A DNA stretch of 64,000 nucleotides from Streptomyces sp. NBC_01775 (GTDB taxonomy: Bacteria; Actinomycetota; Actinomycetes; Streptomycetales; Streptomycetaceae). Below the pieces are notes generated by a model. That model made no database searches and had not been told where the DNA came from. It worked only from the letters and a program-made list of their open reading frames with translations. Shown here piece by piece: positions 53,974 to 63,111 of the stretch; within the stretch, counting starts at the first letter, position 1; each line of letters begins with the position of its first letter. The stretch lies in assembly GCF_035917675.1 (NCBI RefSeq), contig NZ_CP109104.1, positions 7,006,001 to 7,070,000 on the forward strand. The letters are read 5' to 3'. A program made the position numbers and the translations under genes.

Positions 53974-55167
53974 TCAGCTCCCCGGCACCCCGCTCGCCGC
54001 CGCCACGATCCGCTGGCTCATGGCGGACGGGTCGGCGCCCGTCTGCGTCGGGCTGAACGACCAGACCAGCTGGCGCCGCTGGTCGCGGGTGGCGAACATC
54101 CCGCTCGCGTAGCCCTCCTGCTGGCCGGTCTTGCCCCACCAGGTGACGCCGCCCACCGTGGCCGTCTGGAGCCCGGTGCTGTAGCGGGCGGGGCTGCCGT
54201 CGAGCATCTTCACGTGCTTCGGGGGCAGCGTGAACATCTTCTGGAGCTGCCGCTCGGGCAACAGCGCCCCGGAGAACAGCGCGGCCATGAAGCGGTGCAT
54301 ATCGCCGGTGCTGGAGATGATCTCGCCGTCCGCGTGGCTGCGGGACATGTCGAACTCCGTCACATCCACCAGCGACCCGTCCGCCGCCTCCAGGCAGGCG
54401 TGCACATGCGGCCCGTGGATCCGGCGGTCGTTCCCGTCCGCCGAGGGGAAGGAGGTGTGGCCCAGCCGCAGCGGGCGCAGCAGCCGGTGCCGGATCTCCG
54501 TCCCGTACAGCCGCCCCACCACCTGCTCGATGACGAGTGCGGCCAGGACGTAGTTGATGCCCCGGTACTCCTGCTTGGTGCCCGGGGTGAACTTCAGCGG
54601 GCCGCGGGTGACCGTCGCGACGACCTGCGGGGGCGTCCACCGGTCGAAGCGGTGCCGCAGCACCTGCTCGGTGGTCTTCATCTCCGGCAGCCCGATGTGG
54701 TCGGGCAGGCCACTGGTGTGGTTGAGGAGCTGCGCCACAGTGATCGCGCCGAAGCTCTCGGGCAGCAGCTTCGGCAGATAGTGCCGCACCGGCGACTCCA
54801 GCCGCAGCCGTCCCTCGTCGGCGAGCTGGAGGACGACGGTGGCCACGAACGCCTTGGTGACGCTGCCCGCGCGCACCTTGTCGTTGAGCCCGATGGGCCG
54901 CCCGGTCGCCGGGTCGGACACCCCGGAGGTGCCGTACCAGCGCCCTGCCGAGCCGCTCACGCGCAGCTGGGCGCCGCTTGCCGCAGGGTGCTTCAGGTCG
55001 TCGATCGCGGCGCGCAGCGCCCGGGTGTCCGGCGGCGGGAGCGTCCCCGCGCCTCCGTCACGGGAGGCGTGGGCGGCGACCGGCGCGCCGACGGCGGCGA
55101 GCGCGGCGCCGGAGGCCACACCGGCGAGCAGTGTCCTGCGGCTGGGGGAGAGCGGCGTCGAAGTCAT
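53974..55167 (-). CDS. Exported serine hydrolase of the beta-lactamase/DD-peptidase class C family
   Basis: The ATG at 55167 follows GGAGG and gives 397 residues. The N-terminus SRRTLLAGVASGAALAAVGA has a twin-arginine type Tat signal with likely cleavage after AAHA, so it is exported folded. The active-site SVTK is at 102-105 (Ser102 nucleophile, Lys105) in VRAGSVTKAFVATV. The second motif, normally YSN or YAN, reads YRG at 201-203 in EYRGINYVLAA. The third motif is WGKTGQQEGY. LLNHTSGLPDH is typical of the family. It resembles D-aminopeptidases, esterases and R61-type peptidases; a true beta-lactamase role is unlikely to be deducible. Confidence 0.9.
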   Translation of the reverse strand: MTSTPLSPSRRTLLAGVASGAALAAVGAPVAAHASRDGGAGTLPPPDTRALRAAIDDLKHPAASGAQLRVSGSAGRWYGTSGVSDPATGRPIGLNDKVRAGSVTKAFVATVVLQLADEGRLRLESPVRHYLPKLLPESFGAITVAQLLNHTSGLPDHIGLPEMKTTEQVLRHRFDRWTPPQVVATVTRGPLKFTPGTKQEYRGINYVLAALVIEQVVGRLYGTEIRHRLLRPLRLGHTSFPSADGNDRRIHGPHVHACLEAADGSLVDVTEFDMSRSHADGEIISSTGDMHRFMAALFSGALLPERQLQKMFTLPPKHVKMLDGSPARYSTGLQTATVGGVTWWGKTGQQEGYASGMFATRDQRRQLVWSFSPTQTGADPSAMSQRIVAAASGVPGS

Positions 55168-55290
55168 GCCTCCACCCTCCCGGCGCCGCGGCCCCGCCTC
55201 CATCCGGGAAGACCCTGACGGCGCCCCGAGCCCTGCCCGAGGCACCTCGGGGTGCTCTCGGGGGGACTCGTCGGGGGCGGGGCCGGGGAC

Positions 55291-55923
55291 CTACAGCCCC
55301 AGCTTCGCCTCCAGGAGGCGGGTGATGGCCGGCTTCTCGCCGTCCAGCTCGACATCCGCCTGCTCCTGCCGTCCGAAGGCGAACAGCAGCAGCTCGGACG
55401 GCGCGCCGACGACGGTCACCACCGGGGTGCCACGGTTCGCCACGGCCGTCTGCCCGTTGGGCCGCCGCAGCACCAGCCCCACCGGAGCCTTGCGCCCGCT
55501 CATCCGAGCGCTCCGCTCCAGCCGGTGCCACAGGGCGTCCTCGAAGACCGGGTCCAGCTCGCGCGGTGACCAGTCCGGCTGCGCACGGCGTACGTCCTCG
55601 CCATGGACGAAGAACTCCACCGTGTTCGCCGCCTCGTCCACCTGCTTGAGCGCGAACGGTGACATCTTCGGCGGCCCGGAACGGACCAACCGGACCAGCT
55701 CGTCGTAGGGCTTGGCGACGAACTCGGCCTGCACGCGCGCCAGCCGGGACTGGAGCGGCTTGATCAGGAGTCCGCCCGCCGCGTCCGAGCGGTGCTCCCG
55801 TACGACGAGATGCGCGGCGAGGTCCCTGGTCGCCCACCCCTCGCACAGGGTCGGGGCATCGGGACCGTGGGTCTCCAACAGATCTGCGAGCAGCAGACGT
55901 TCTCGCTTGGCATGGGTCGACAT
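55291..55923 (-). CDS. Maleylpyruvate-isomerase-fold protein, TIGR03085 family
   Basis: The ATG at 55923 gives 210 residues ([20 protein letters not shown]). The N-terminal part has the DinB/MDMPI fold with [20 protein letters not shown]. The histidine in AAHLVV and others in the helical bundle ([13 protein letters not shown]) are the usual metal ligands in this superfamily. A C-terminal beta part has [20 protein letters not shown]. Mycothiol-dependent enzymes use this fold, so a thiol-transfer activity is possible, but the real reaction is unknown. It lies divergently from hisI across about 100 bases. Confidence 0.87.
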   Translation of the reverse strand: MSTHAKRERLLLADLLETHGPDAPTLCEGWATRDLAAHLVVREHRSDAAGGLLIKPLQSRLARVQAEFVAKPYDELVRLVRSGPPKMSPFALKQVDEAANTVEFFVHGEDVRRAQPDWSPRELDPVFEDALWHRLERSARMSGRKAPVGLVLRRPNGQTAVANRGTPVVTVVGAPSELLLFAFGRQEQADVELDGEKPAITRLLEAKLGL

Positions 55924-56024
55924 GCGGCAAGCGTACGGCGCGGACGGGTCGAGTGCGCGGGTGTGTCCGGTTGTGTGCGGGATGTGTTTGTCCCGTACCG
56001 CGCCGGGTGCGGGAGAATGGGGGC

Positions 56025-56381
56025 ATGCCCCAGGAGACACCCCTCGACCCAGCCGTCGCCGCCCGCCTCAAGCGCGACGCCAACGGCCTCATCCCCGCGA
56101 TCGCCCAGCAGTACGACAGCGGGGAGGTGCTGATGCTCGGGTGGATGGACGACGAGGCACTCCGCCGCACGCTCACCTCCGGGCGGGCGACGTACTGGAG
56201 CCGGAGCAGGCGCGAGTACTGGGTGAAGGGGGACACGTCCGGGCACGTGCAGTGGGTCAAGTCCGTCGCGCTCGACTGCGACGCGGACACGGTGCTCGTG
56301 AAGGTCGACCAGGTGGGTGCGGCCTGCCACACCGGTGCCCGCACCTGCTTCGACGAGGACGAGCTGACGCTCGGCGGCTGA
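56025..56381 (+). CDS. hisI: Phosphoribosyl-AMP cyclohydrolase HisI
   Basis: HisI opens the adenine ring of PR-AMP, the third step of histidine synthesis. The ATG at 56025 gives 118 residues. The signatures are [36 protein letters not shown], and the metal-binding cluster [14 protein letters not shown] with the Cys ligands in [12 protein letters not shown]. It is separated from the main his operon by about 9 kb and lies next to trpE. HisE and HisG are not in the window. Confidence 0.96.
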   Translation: MPQETPLDPAVAARLKRDANGLIPAIAQQYDSGEVLMLGWMDDEALRRTLTSGRATYWSRSRREYWVKGDTSGHVQWVKSVALDCDADTVLVKVDQVGAACHTGARTCFDEDELTLGG

Positions 56382-56458
56382 TCAGGCCCTTGCCCCGCCC
56401 CTTCACCGTTTCTTCCGGAGGCTGGGGGAGGGACCGGGGCCAAGTAGGGTGACGAGCC

Positions 56459-57982
56459 ATGATCTGCGCGCCCGACCTCGACGCATTCCGTACGCTCGCC
56501 AAGGACCGGCGGGTCATCCCCGTGACCCGCCGGGTGCTGGCGGACGGCGACACCCCCATCGCCCTCTACCGGAAGCTGGCGGCCGAACGTCCCCGCACCT
56601 TCTTGCTGGAGTCGGCCGAGAACGGCCGCACCTGGTCGCGCTACTCCTTCATCGGCGTGCGCAGCGACGCCGCGCTGACCGTCGAGGACGGCCGGGCGCA
56701 CTGGCTGGGCACCCCTCCCGTCGGCGTCCCCACCGACGGCGACCCCCTCGACGCGCTGCGCGCGACCGTCGAGGCCCTGCACACCCCGCGCGACCTGCAC
56801 CACAGCGCGGAGCTGCCGCCCTTCACCGGCGGCATGGTCGGCTACCTCGGATACGACATCGTCCAGCGCCTGGAGAAGGTCGGACGCGACAGCGACACCG
56901 TCGATGACCTGCGGCTTCCCGAGCTGACGATGCTGCTCACCTCCGACCTTGCCGTCCTGGACCACCGGGACGGCACGGTCCTGCTCATCGCCAACGCGAT
57001 CAACCACAACGACCTGGACACCGGCGTGGACGAGGCGTACGCGGACGCCGTACGCCGCCTGGACGCGATGGCCGCCGACCTCGCCCGGCCCGCGCCGGTG
57101 CCGCCGGTGACGCTGCCGGCCTCCGAACTCCCCGACGCCCTGGCCCGGTCAGCGGGCGCGACCTACCAGGGCTGGGTCGAGGACATCAAGGAGCGTATCC
57201 GCGCCGGTGAGGCGTTCCAGGTGGTGCCCTCGCAGCGGTTCGAGACGCCCTGTGCGGCGAGCGCGCTCGACGTCTACCGCGTGCTGCGCGCCACCAACCC
57301 CAGCCCGTACATGTACCTGCTGCGCTTCGACGACTTCGACATCGTCGGCTCCAGCCCCGAGGCGCTGGTCAAGGTCGAGGACGGGCGCGCGATGATGCAC
57401 CCCATCGCGGGCACCCGGCCGCGCGGCGCCACCCCGCACCAGGACAACGCGCTGGCCGAGGAGTTGCTCGCCGACCCCAAGGAGCGCGCCGAGCACCTGA
57501 TGCTCGTGGACCTGGGGCGCAACGACCTCGGGCGGGTGTGCGAGCCCGGCAGCGTGGAGGTCGTGGACTTCATGTCCATCGAGCGCTACAGCCACGTGAT
57601 GCACATCGTCTCGACCGTCACCGGCCGGCTCGCACAGGGCAGTACCGCCTTCGACGCGCTGACCGCCTGCTTTCCCGCGGGCACCCTCTCGGGCGCGCCC
57701 AAGCCGCGCGCACTCCAGATCATCGAGGAGCTGGAGCCAACCCGCCGCGGCGTCTACGGGGGATGTGTCGGATATCTCGACTTCGCCGGCGACTCCGACA
57801 CCGCCATCGCCATCCGCACCGCGCTGCTGCGCGACGGCACCGCGTACGTCCAGGCAGGCGCGGGTGTCGTCGCCGACTCCGAGCCCGTCTCCGAGGACAC
57901 CGAGTGCGCCAACAAGGCCGCGGCGGTGCTGCGCGCCGTCCATACCGCCGAACGGCTGGGGGCACCTCCCCAGGGGGCGTAG
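56459..57982 (+). CDS. trpE: Anthranilate synthase component I TrpE
   Basis: TrpE makes anthranilate from chorismate with ammonia from the TrpG subunit. The 507 residues contain the tryptophan-binding LLES motif at [17 protein letters not shown], and the chorismate-binding core with [49 protein letters not shown] and [30 protein letters not shown] ends the core. TAGGGT at 56445-56450 lies eight bases before the ATG with no ribosome-binding site between, which fits a leaderless transcript. I see no leader peptide with tandem Trp codons. The purine-rich GGAGGCTGGGGGAGGG lies further upstream. Confidence 0.96.
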   Translation: MICAPDLDAFRTLAKDRRVIPVTRRVLADGDTPIALYRKLAAERPRTFLLESAENGRTWSRYSFIGVRSDAALTVEDGRAHWLGTPPVGVPTDGDPLDALRATVEALHTPRDLHHSAELPPFTGGMVGYLGYDIVQRLEKVGRDSDTVDDLRLPELTMLLTSDLAVLDHRDGTVLLIANAINHNDLDTGVDEAYADAVRRLDAMAADLARPAPVPPVTLPASELPDALARSAGATYQGWVEDIKERIRAGEAFQVVPSQRFETPCAASALDVYRVLRATNPSPYMYLLRFDDFDIVGSSPEALVKVEDGRAMMHPIAGTRPRGATPHQDNALAEELLADPKERAEHLMLVDLGRNDLGRVCEPGSVEVVDFMSIERYSHVMHIVSTVTGRLAQGSTAFDALTACFPAGTLSGAPKPRALQIIEELEPTRRGVYGGCVGYLDFAGDSDTAIAIRTALLRDGTAYVQAGAGVVADSEPVSEDTECANKAAAVLRAVHTAERLGAPPQGA

Positions 57983-58007
57983 GCCCAGGGGGCGGTAGCG
58001 TGGAGGG

Positions 58008-58688
58008 GTGACTTCCTCAACCCCCGCTCCCGACGCGGACGGCGCGCACGGCGCCGAGGGCGCTGACGCGCCGGCCCCGGCACGCTCGCGCGCGCCCCGC
58101 ACCGCGCTCGGTATCGCGCTGCTGTGCGGCGCGGTGGGCGCCGCGCTCGCGCTGGTCGCCGCAGGGCAGATCTGGAGCGAGTCGACCGCCGAGTTCGCGC
58201 AGGGCCGGGTGCCCGTGCAGGCCAAGGGCGGCGATGTCACGGGGCTGCCCAGCGCGCTCGGGCTGGTCGGCCTCGCCGCGCTCGTGGCCGTCTTCGCCGT
58301 ACGCCGCGCCACCCGCTTCATCGTCGCCGTGCTGCTCACGCTGTGCGGCGCCGGGGTCATCGCCTCGGCGCTGATCGGCGCGGACGACACCGGTGCGCTG
58401 AGCGAGCAGGCAGCCAAGACCAGTGGCCTGGCGGGCAGCACCGTGGGCGCCGTCGAGCTGACCGTCTGGCCCTACGTCTCGGCGGTCGGCGGCGCGCTGT
58501 TGCTGGTCGCGGGGCTGCTGGCGCTGCGCTACAGCCGCGTCTGGCCGTCCATGTCCGGCAGCGCCCGCTACGAGCGCGCCCCGCTGCGGCAGCGCGCCGC
58601 CCGGCCGCAGCGCTTCGACCCCGACCGGCCCGAGGACCTGTGGAAGGCGCTCGACCGCGGCGAGGACCCCACCCACGGCACCGCCTGA
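58008..58688 (+). CDS. Trp-biosynthesis-associated membrane protein, TIGR02234 family
   Basis: The GTG at 58008 has a TGGAGGG site and gives 226 residues. After a Pro/Ala-rich tail there are four membrane segments: IALLCGAVGAALALVAAGQ, ALGLVGLAALVAVFAVRR, RFIVAVLLTLCGAGVIASALI and VSAVGGALLLVAGLLALRYS. The C-terminus is basic with RPEDLWKALDRGEDPT, a motif that marks the family. The family is named from its constant position between trpE and trpC in actinobacteria, but its molecular role is unknown. It starts 25 bases after trpE and is probably in the same transcript. Confidence 0.92.
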   Translation: MTSSTPAPDADGAHGAEGADAPAPARSRAPRTALGIALLCGAVGAALALVAAGQIWSESTAEFAQGRVPVQAKGGDVTGLPSALGLVGLAALVAVFAVRRATRFIVAVLLTLCGAGVIASALIGADDTGALSEQAAKTSGLAGSTVGAVELTVWPYVSAVGGALLLVAGLLALRYSRVWPSMSGSARYERAPLRQRAARPQRFDPDRPEDLWKALDRGEDPTHGTA

Positions 58689-58906
58689 CGCCGGCTGACG
58701 CGAAGCAGCCCCGGCCGGTGCTCCGGGCCGCGCTTCCGGCCGCTGGCCCCGGAACGCTCTCCTGGCCGGCCCGAGACCCGCCAGCCCGACGGCACGCTGC
58801 CCGTACGGGCGACCCCCGTGCCGGGGCGCGGGCGCCCAAGGGGGAGAATGGGCGCTGAGCGGGCCGGGTGGCCCCATCTCACGTTGTGACTCATCAAGGA
58901 GCATTC

Positions 58907-59161
58907 ATGGCGCACAGCCACGGACACACCCCGGCCGCGTGGACCGGCGTGATCATCGTCTTCGCCGGTTTCTGTGTGGGCTCGGTCTTCATGGTGATGG
59001 CGCAGCCCCTCGGTGTGGTCGCCGGAGTGGTCCTGACCCTGGTGGGCGGCGTGGTCGGCGGCCTCATGCGCGCCGCGGGGCTGGGCCAGAAGAAGGCAAA
59101 GGGTCTGACCGCTGCGGAGTTCCAGGCCCACAAGCAGGCCCACGCCAAGGCGCACTCCTGA
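58907..59161 (+). CDS. HGxxPAAW-family small membrane protein
   Basis: The ATG at 58907 is preceded by CAAGGAG and gives 84 residues. HGHTPAAW near the N-terminus gives the family its name. Two membrane segments follow (VIIVFAGFCVGSVFMVMA and GVVAGVVLTLVGGVVGGLM), then a Lys/His/Ala-rich tail (LTAAEFQAHKQAHAKAHS). The function is unknown. It lies between the two other membrane-protein genes of the trp block, 218 bases after the previous gene, in a gap where I see no clear promoter. Confidence 0.9.
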   Translation: MAHSHGHTPAAWTGVIIVFAGFCVGSVFMVMAQPLGVVAGVVLTLVGGVVGGLMRAAGLGQKKAKGLTAAEFQAHKQAHAKAHS

Positions 59162-59184
59162 CCGAACGGCGGAACGCCACGACG

Positions 59185-59604
59185 GTGCGGCACCGGCTGC
59201 GTCACGCGGTGCCGCGTACGGCCGCGCCTCTCGGTACTCTCGCCGGGGTGGGCGCGGCCTTCGTGTATGTGGCCGCCGTCGACCCCGGCCGCCCCGGCCA
59301 CTACCCCGTCTGCCCCTTCCTGAGCGTCACGGGCCTGTACTGCCCGGCCTGCGGCGGGCTGCGCAGCGCTCACGCCGTGGCCCACGGCGACCTCGCCGCC
59401 GCGCTGGGCGCCAACGCGGCGGCGGTGCTGTTGTTCGCGGCCTTCGCCGCCTTCTGGATCCACTGGTTCACCCGCGCGGTGCGCGGCGCGGGCTACGCCT
59501 TTCCGGTACGGCTCACCGCCTGGCACGGGTGGGCGGCGGGCGCCCTGCTCCTCGCGTTCACGGTTGTCCGGAACACGCCCCTCGGTACGGCACTGGTCCC
59601 CTGA
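59185..59604 (+). CDS. DUF2752 membrane protein
   Basis: The GTG at 59185 gives 139 residues. The open frame extends further left but there it overlaps the HGxxPAAW gene. DUF2752 features: a hydrophobic N-terminal helix (APLGTLAGVGAAFVYVAAV), then the conserved CPFLSVTGLYCPACGGLRS with three cysteines, AVAHGDLAAALGANA, and two more membrane segments. The Cys cluster could bind metal or form a disulfide; this is not established in the family. No function is known. The gene is followed by about 170 bases before trpC. Confidence 0.87.
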   Translation: MRHRLRHAVPRTAAPLGTLAGVGAAFVYVAAVDPGRPGHYPVCPFLSVTGLYCPACGGLRSAHAVAHGDLAAALGANAAAVLLFAAFAAFWIHWFTRAVRGAGYAFPVRLTAWHGWAAGALLLAFTVVRNTPLGTALVP

Positions 59605-59717
59605 CCGGAGCGTGCTCACGGGATCACCGCCCTGGCGATTTGTCCCGCTATGTGGGATTAAAGTCAACCGGATGCGAGGCCTCCGTCCCTCGGCGGATAC
59701 CATCGCAGTGCCGTACC

Positions 59718-59748
59718 TGACCATCCCCCGCAGCGTTCGTGGGGGTCA
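59718..59748 (+). promoter_or_regulatory. Hairpin in the trpC leader region
   Basis: TGACC with three or four Cs (59718-59729) can pair with GGGGGTCA (59741-59748) around an 11-base loop. It lies 28 bases upstream of the trpC GTG. No Trp-rich leader peptide is visible, so attenuation of the classic kind is not supported. Confidence 0.35.
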
Positions 59749-59775
59749 GCACCCAGCCAAGAAGGGGGCCGCTCG

Positions 59776-60594
59776 GTGAGTGTGCTCGACGAGATCATCG
59801 AAGGCGTGCGGGAAGACCTCGCCCAGCGGCAGGCGCGCGTCAGCCTCGACGAACTCAAGGAGCGCGCTGCCCAGGCGCCCCCGGCCAAGGACGGGCTCGC
59901 CGCCCTCAAGGGCGACGGCTCGGCCGGGGTGCAGGTGATCTGCGAGGTCAAGCGCTCCAGCCCCTCCAAGGGCGCGCTCGCCGCCATCGCCGACCCGGCG
60001 GGGCTCGCCGCCGACTACGAGGCGGGCGGCGCCGCCGTCATCTCCGTCCTCACCGAGCGGCGCCGCTTCGGCGGTTCGCTCGCCGACCTGGAGGCCGTCC
60101 GCGCCCGGGTCGACATCCCCGTCCTGCGCAAGGACTTCATCTTCTCCTCCTACCAGCTCTGGGAGGCCCGCGCGCACGGCGCCGACGTCATCTTGCTGAT
60201 CGTCTCCGCGCTGGAGCAGGAGGCGCTCGTCTCCCTGATCGAGCGTGCCGAGTCCATCGGGCTGACCCCGCTGGTCGAGGTGCACGACGAGGAGGAGGCC
60301 GAGCGGGCGGTGGCAGCCGGGGCGAAGATCGTCGGGGTGAACGCGCGCAACCTGAAGACCCTGGAGGTCGACCGGGGCAACTTCACGCGGATCGCGCCCG
60401 AGATCCCCGACCACATCGTGAAGATCGCCGAGTCCGGGGTGCGGGGGCCGCACGACCTGATCGCCTACGCGAACGACGGGGCCGACGCCGTGCTGGTCGG
60501 GGAGTCGCTCGTCACCGGCAAGGACCCCAAGGGCGCGGTCGCCGACCTCGTCGCCGCGGGGGCGCACCCGGCCCTCCGCCACGGGCGGGGCTGA
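59776..60594 (+). CDS. trpC: Indole-3-glycerol-phosphate synthase TrpC
   Basis: TrpC closes the indole ring. The GTG at 59776 is preceded by GAAGGGGG and gives 272 residues. The TIM-barrel motifs are [16 protein letters not shown] (catalytic Lys), [61 protein letters not shown] and AVLVGESLV. It is monofunctional, not fused to TrpF; PriA supplies that activity. The stop lies six bases before trpM. It begins the trpC-trpM-trpB-trpA unit. Confidence 0.97.
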   Translation: MSVLDEIIEGVREDLAQRQARVSLDELKERAAQAPPAKDGLAALKGDGSAGVQVICEVKRSSPSKGALAAIADPAGLAADYEAGGAAVISVLTERRRFGGSLADLEAVRARVDIPVLRKDFIFSSYQLWEARAHGADVILLIVSALEQEALVSLIERAESIGLTPLVEVHDEEEAERAVAAGAKIVGVNARNLKTLEVDRGNFTRIAPEIPDHIVKIAESGVRGPHDLIAYANDGADAVLVGESLVTGKDPKGAVADLVAAGAHPALRHGRG

Positions 60595-60600
60595 CGCTCC

Positions 60601-60759
60601 ATGTCCGCCCCCAAGATGTGTTCTCTCGCCCACGCGGGGCTGGCACGTGGGTGCCGGCCCCGCGGGTGCGGGGCGCCCGCGCGGCGCGTGCGGGGGCGGG
60701 CGGTTCGGTACCACATCGGGTGTGAGCCGGGCGTGGTGCGTGGCTCGCGATGGCGTTGA
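60601..60759 (+). CDS. trpM: Tryptophan biosynthesis modulator TrpM (TrpX), 52 aa
   Basis: The frame from ATG 60601 to TGA 60757-60759 encodes 52 residues. They include LARGCRPRGCGAPARRVRGR, then RYHIGCEP and a C-terminal SRWR, with five cysteines and many arginines. The place between trpC and trpB, the length and the GCRPRGCxAPARR core match TrpM (earlier TrpX) of S. coelicolor, a small modulator of tryptophan synthesis and development. It starts six bases after trpC, and no strong ribosome-binding site is seen. A second ATG is at 60616. The remaining 116 bases before trpB hold no gene that I can see. Confidence 0.82.
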   Translation: MSAPKMCSLAHAGLARGCRPRGCGAPARRVRGRAVRYHIGCEPGVVRGSRWR

Positions 60760-60875
60760 GTTTCCCCCTCCCCGCCCCTTCCCGTTCCGCCTAGCGGGCT
60801 CTGCCCCCACAGGGGCTGAGAATCGGCAGGGGCCAAGGTCATCGCGTACGCCCACACCCAAGGAGCACTGTCGGC

Positions 60876-62132
60876 ATGTCATCCGACTACTTCATTCCCG
60901 ACCCCGAAGGCAAGAGCCCCAGCGGCGCCGGATACTTCGGCGCGTTCGGCGGCAAGTTCATCCCCGAGGCCCTGGTCGCCGCCGTCGACGAGGTGGCGGC
61001 CGAGTACGAGAAGGCGAAGGCGGACCCCGCCTTCGCCGCGGAGCTCGATGAGCTGCTCGTCAACTACACGGGCCGCCCCAGCGCCCTCACAGAGGTGCCC
61101 CGCTTCGCGCGGGAGGCGGGCGGGGCCCGGGTCTTCCTCAAGCGGGAGGACCTCAACCACACCGGCTCGCACAAGATCAACAACGTGCTGGGCCAGGCCC
61201 TGCTGACCAAGCGCATGGGCAAGCCCCGCGTCATCGCGGAGACCGGCGCCGGCCAGCACGGCGTGGCCACGGCCACCGCGTGCGCCCTGTTCGGGCTCGA
61301 ATGCACCATCTACATGGGCGAGATCGACACCGAGCGCCAGGCGCTCAACGTCGCGCGCATGCGCATGCTCGGCGCCGAGGTCATCCCGGTGACCTCGGGC
61401 AGCAGGACGCTGAAGGACGCCATCAACGAGGCGTTCCGCGACTGGGTCGCCAACGTGGACCGCACCCACTACCTGTTCGGCACCGTCGCGGGCCCGCACC
61501 CGTTCCCGCAGCTGGTGCGGGACTTCCACCGGGTCATCGGCGTCGAGGCGCGCCGCCAGATCCTGGAGCGGACCGGCCGCCTGCCGGACGCCGTCGCCGC
61601 GTGTGTCGGCGGCGGCTCCAACGCGATCGGCCTCTTCCACGCCTTCCTGGGCGACGAGTCCGTGCGGCTGGTCGGCTTCGAGGCGGCGGGCCACGGGGTG
61701 GACTCGGGCGAGCACGCGGCGACGCTGACGGCGGGCGAGCCGGGCATCCTGCACGGCTCCCGCTCCTACGTCCTCCAGGACGACGAGGGCCAGATCACCG
61801 AGCCGTACTCGATCTCCGCCGGGCTCGACTACCCGGGCATCGGCCCCGAGCACGCCTACCTGAAGGACAGCGGGCGCGGCGAGTACCGCCCCGTCACCGA
61901 CGACGCGGCGATGCGCGCGCTGCGGCTGCTGTCGGAGACCGAGGGCATCATTCCGGCCATCGAGAGCGCACACGCGCTCGCGGGCGCGCTCGACCTCGGC
62001 AGGGAGCTGGGGCCCGAGGGCCTCGTGCTGGTCAACCTGTCGGGGCGCGGCGACAAGGACATGGACACGGCCGCGCGGTATTTCGGCCTGTACGACGGGC
62101 AGGGCGCCGGGGAGCAGGGGGAGAGCAAGTGA
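60876..62132 (+). CDS. trpB: Tryptophan synthase beta chain TrpB
   Basis: TrpB makes tryptophan from indole and serine. The ATG at 60876 follows AAGGAG, giving 418 residues. [15 protein letters not shown] is near the N-terminus, and the PLP lysine is Lys100 in [36 protein letters not shown] (phosphate-binding) and [12 protein letters not shown] are the other signatures. It shares a four-base overlap with trpA, as expected for the two subunits of one complex. Confidence 0.98.
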   Translation: MSSDYFIPDPEGKSPSGAGYFGAFGGKFIPEALVAAVDEVAAEYEKAKADPAFAAELDELLVNYTGRPSALTEVPRFAREAGGARVFLKREDLNHTGSHKINNVLGQALLTKRMGKPRVIAETGAGQHGVATATACALFGLECTIYMGEIDTERQALNVARMRMLGAEVIPVTSGSRTLKDAINEAFRDWVANVDRTHYLFGTVAGPHPFPQLVRDFHRVIGVEARRQILERTGRLPDAVAACVGGGSNAIGLFHAFLGDESVRLVGFEAAGHGVDSGEHAATLTAGEPGILHGSRSYVLQDDEGQITEPYSISAGLDYPGIGPEHAYLKDSGRGEYRPVTDDAAMRALRLLSETEGIIPAIESAHALAGALDLGRELGPEGLVLVNLSGRGDKDMDTAARYFGLYDGQGAGEQGESK

Positions 62133-62944
62133 GCGGCAACGTCGAACTTCTGAACAAGACCCTCACGACCGCCCGGACCGAGAACCGGGCCGCGCTCGTC
62201 GGCTATCTCCCGGCCGGATTCCCCACCGTGGACGGCGGGATCGCCGCCTGCACGGCGCTGCTGGAGAGCGGCTGCGACGTGGTCGAGGTCGGGCTGCCGC
62301 ACAGCGATCCGGTCATGGACGGGCCCGTCATCCAGACCGCCGACACCGTCGCGCTGCGCGGCGGCGTGCGGATCGCGGACGTTATCCGCACCGTCCGCGA
62401 GGCGCACGCGGCCACCGGGAAGCCGGTGCTCGTGATGACCTACTGGAACCCCGTCGACCGCTACGGCGCCGAGCGGTTCGCCGAGGAGCTGGCCGCTGCG
62501 GGCGGGGCCGGGTGCATCCTGCCCGACCTCCCCGTGGAGGAGTCGGAGGGCTGGCGGAAGGCGGCGGAGCAGGCCGGGCTGGCGACGGTGTTCGTGGTCG
62601 CGCCCAGCAGCCAGGACGCGCGGCTCGCGCGGATCACCGCGGCGGGCAGCGGCTTTGTGTACGCCGCCTCCTTGATGGGCGTCACCGGGACGCGGGAGTC
62701 GGTCGGGCGCGAGGCGCGCGACCTGGTCGAACGCACCCGCGCGACGACGGAGCTGCCGGTGTGTGTCGGGCTCGGGGTCTCCAACCCCGAACAGGCCGCG
62801 CAGGTCGCTCAGTTCGCGGACGGCGTGATCGTCGGCTCCGCCTTCGTGAAGCGGCTGCTCGACGCGGGCGACGACCTGGAGGCGGGGCTCGCCGAGGTGC
62901 GGGCGCTCGCAGGCGAGTTGGCGGCCGGCGTCCGGAGGGCCTAG
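62129..62944 (+). CDS. trpA: Tryptophan synthase alpha chain TrpA
   Basis: TrpA releases indole from indole-3-glycerol phosphate and channels it to TrpB. The GTG at 62129 overlaps the trpB stop (GTGA), giving 271 residues. Catalytic Glu53 is in [17 protein letters not shown] and Asp64 in the same segment. [42 protein letters not shown] and [13 protein letters not shown] are the usual barrel loops. The frame open to the left is inside trpB. A perfect hairpin 29 bases after the stop ends the unit. Confidence 0.97.
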   Translation: MSGNVELLNKTLTTARTENRAALVGYLPAGFPTVDGGIAACTALLESGCDVVEVGLPHSDPVMDGPVIQTADTVALRGGVRIADVIRTVREAHAATGKPVLVMTYWNPVDRYGAERFAEELAAAGGAGCILPDLPVEESEGWRKAAEQAGLATVFVVAPSSQDARLARITAAGSGFVYAASLMGVTGTRESVGREARDLVERTRATTELPVCVGLGVSNPEQAAQVAQFADGVIVGSAFVKRLLDAGDDLEAGLAEVRALAGELAAGVRRA

Positions 62945-62972
62945 CCGCTGCTCCTTCCCCCGACTCCTTCGC

Positions 62973-63006
62973 GCCCCGGAAGGGCTGCGATCAGCCCTTC
63001 CGGGGC
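62973..63006 (+). terminator. Terminator after trpA
   Basis: GCCCCGGAAGGGCTG (62973-62987) and its exact complement (62992-63006) form a 15-base-pair stem with a CGAT loop. There is no T-run directly after it, but the stem is strong. Confidence 0.85.
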
Positions 63007-63111
63007 ACCAACAGCGGGGTGCGGGAACGGCGCCCCTGCCTCCCCTTTTTGGGTGAAATGGGGCAGGTGCGGGCGCGCGTGCGTGGGGCCGTCTCGTTGG
63101 CTCCGGGTGTG

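Noticed and set aside
59605..59775. Trp attenuator leader peptide before trpC
   Set aside because: No short frame with consecutive Trp codons and no terminator/antiterminator pair is visible; only a single hairpin at 59718-59748.
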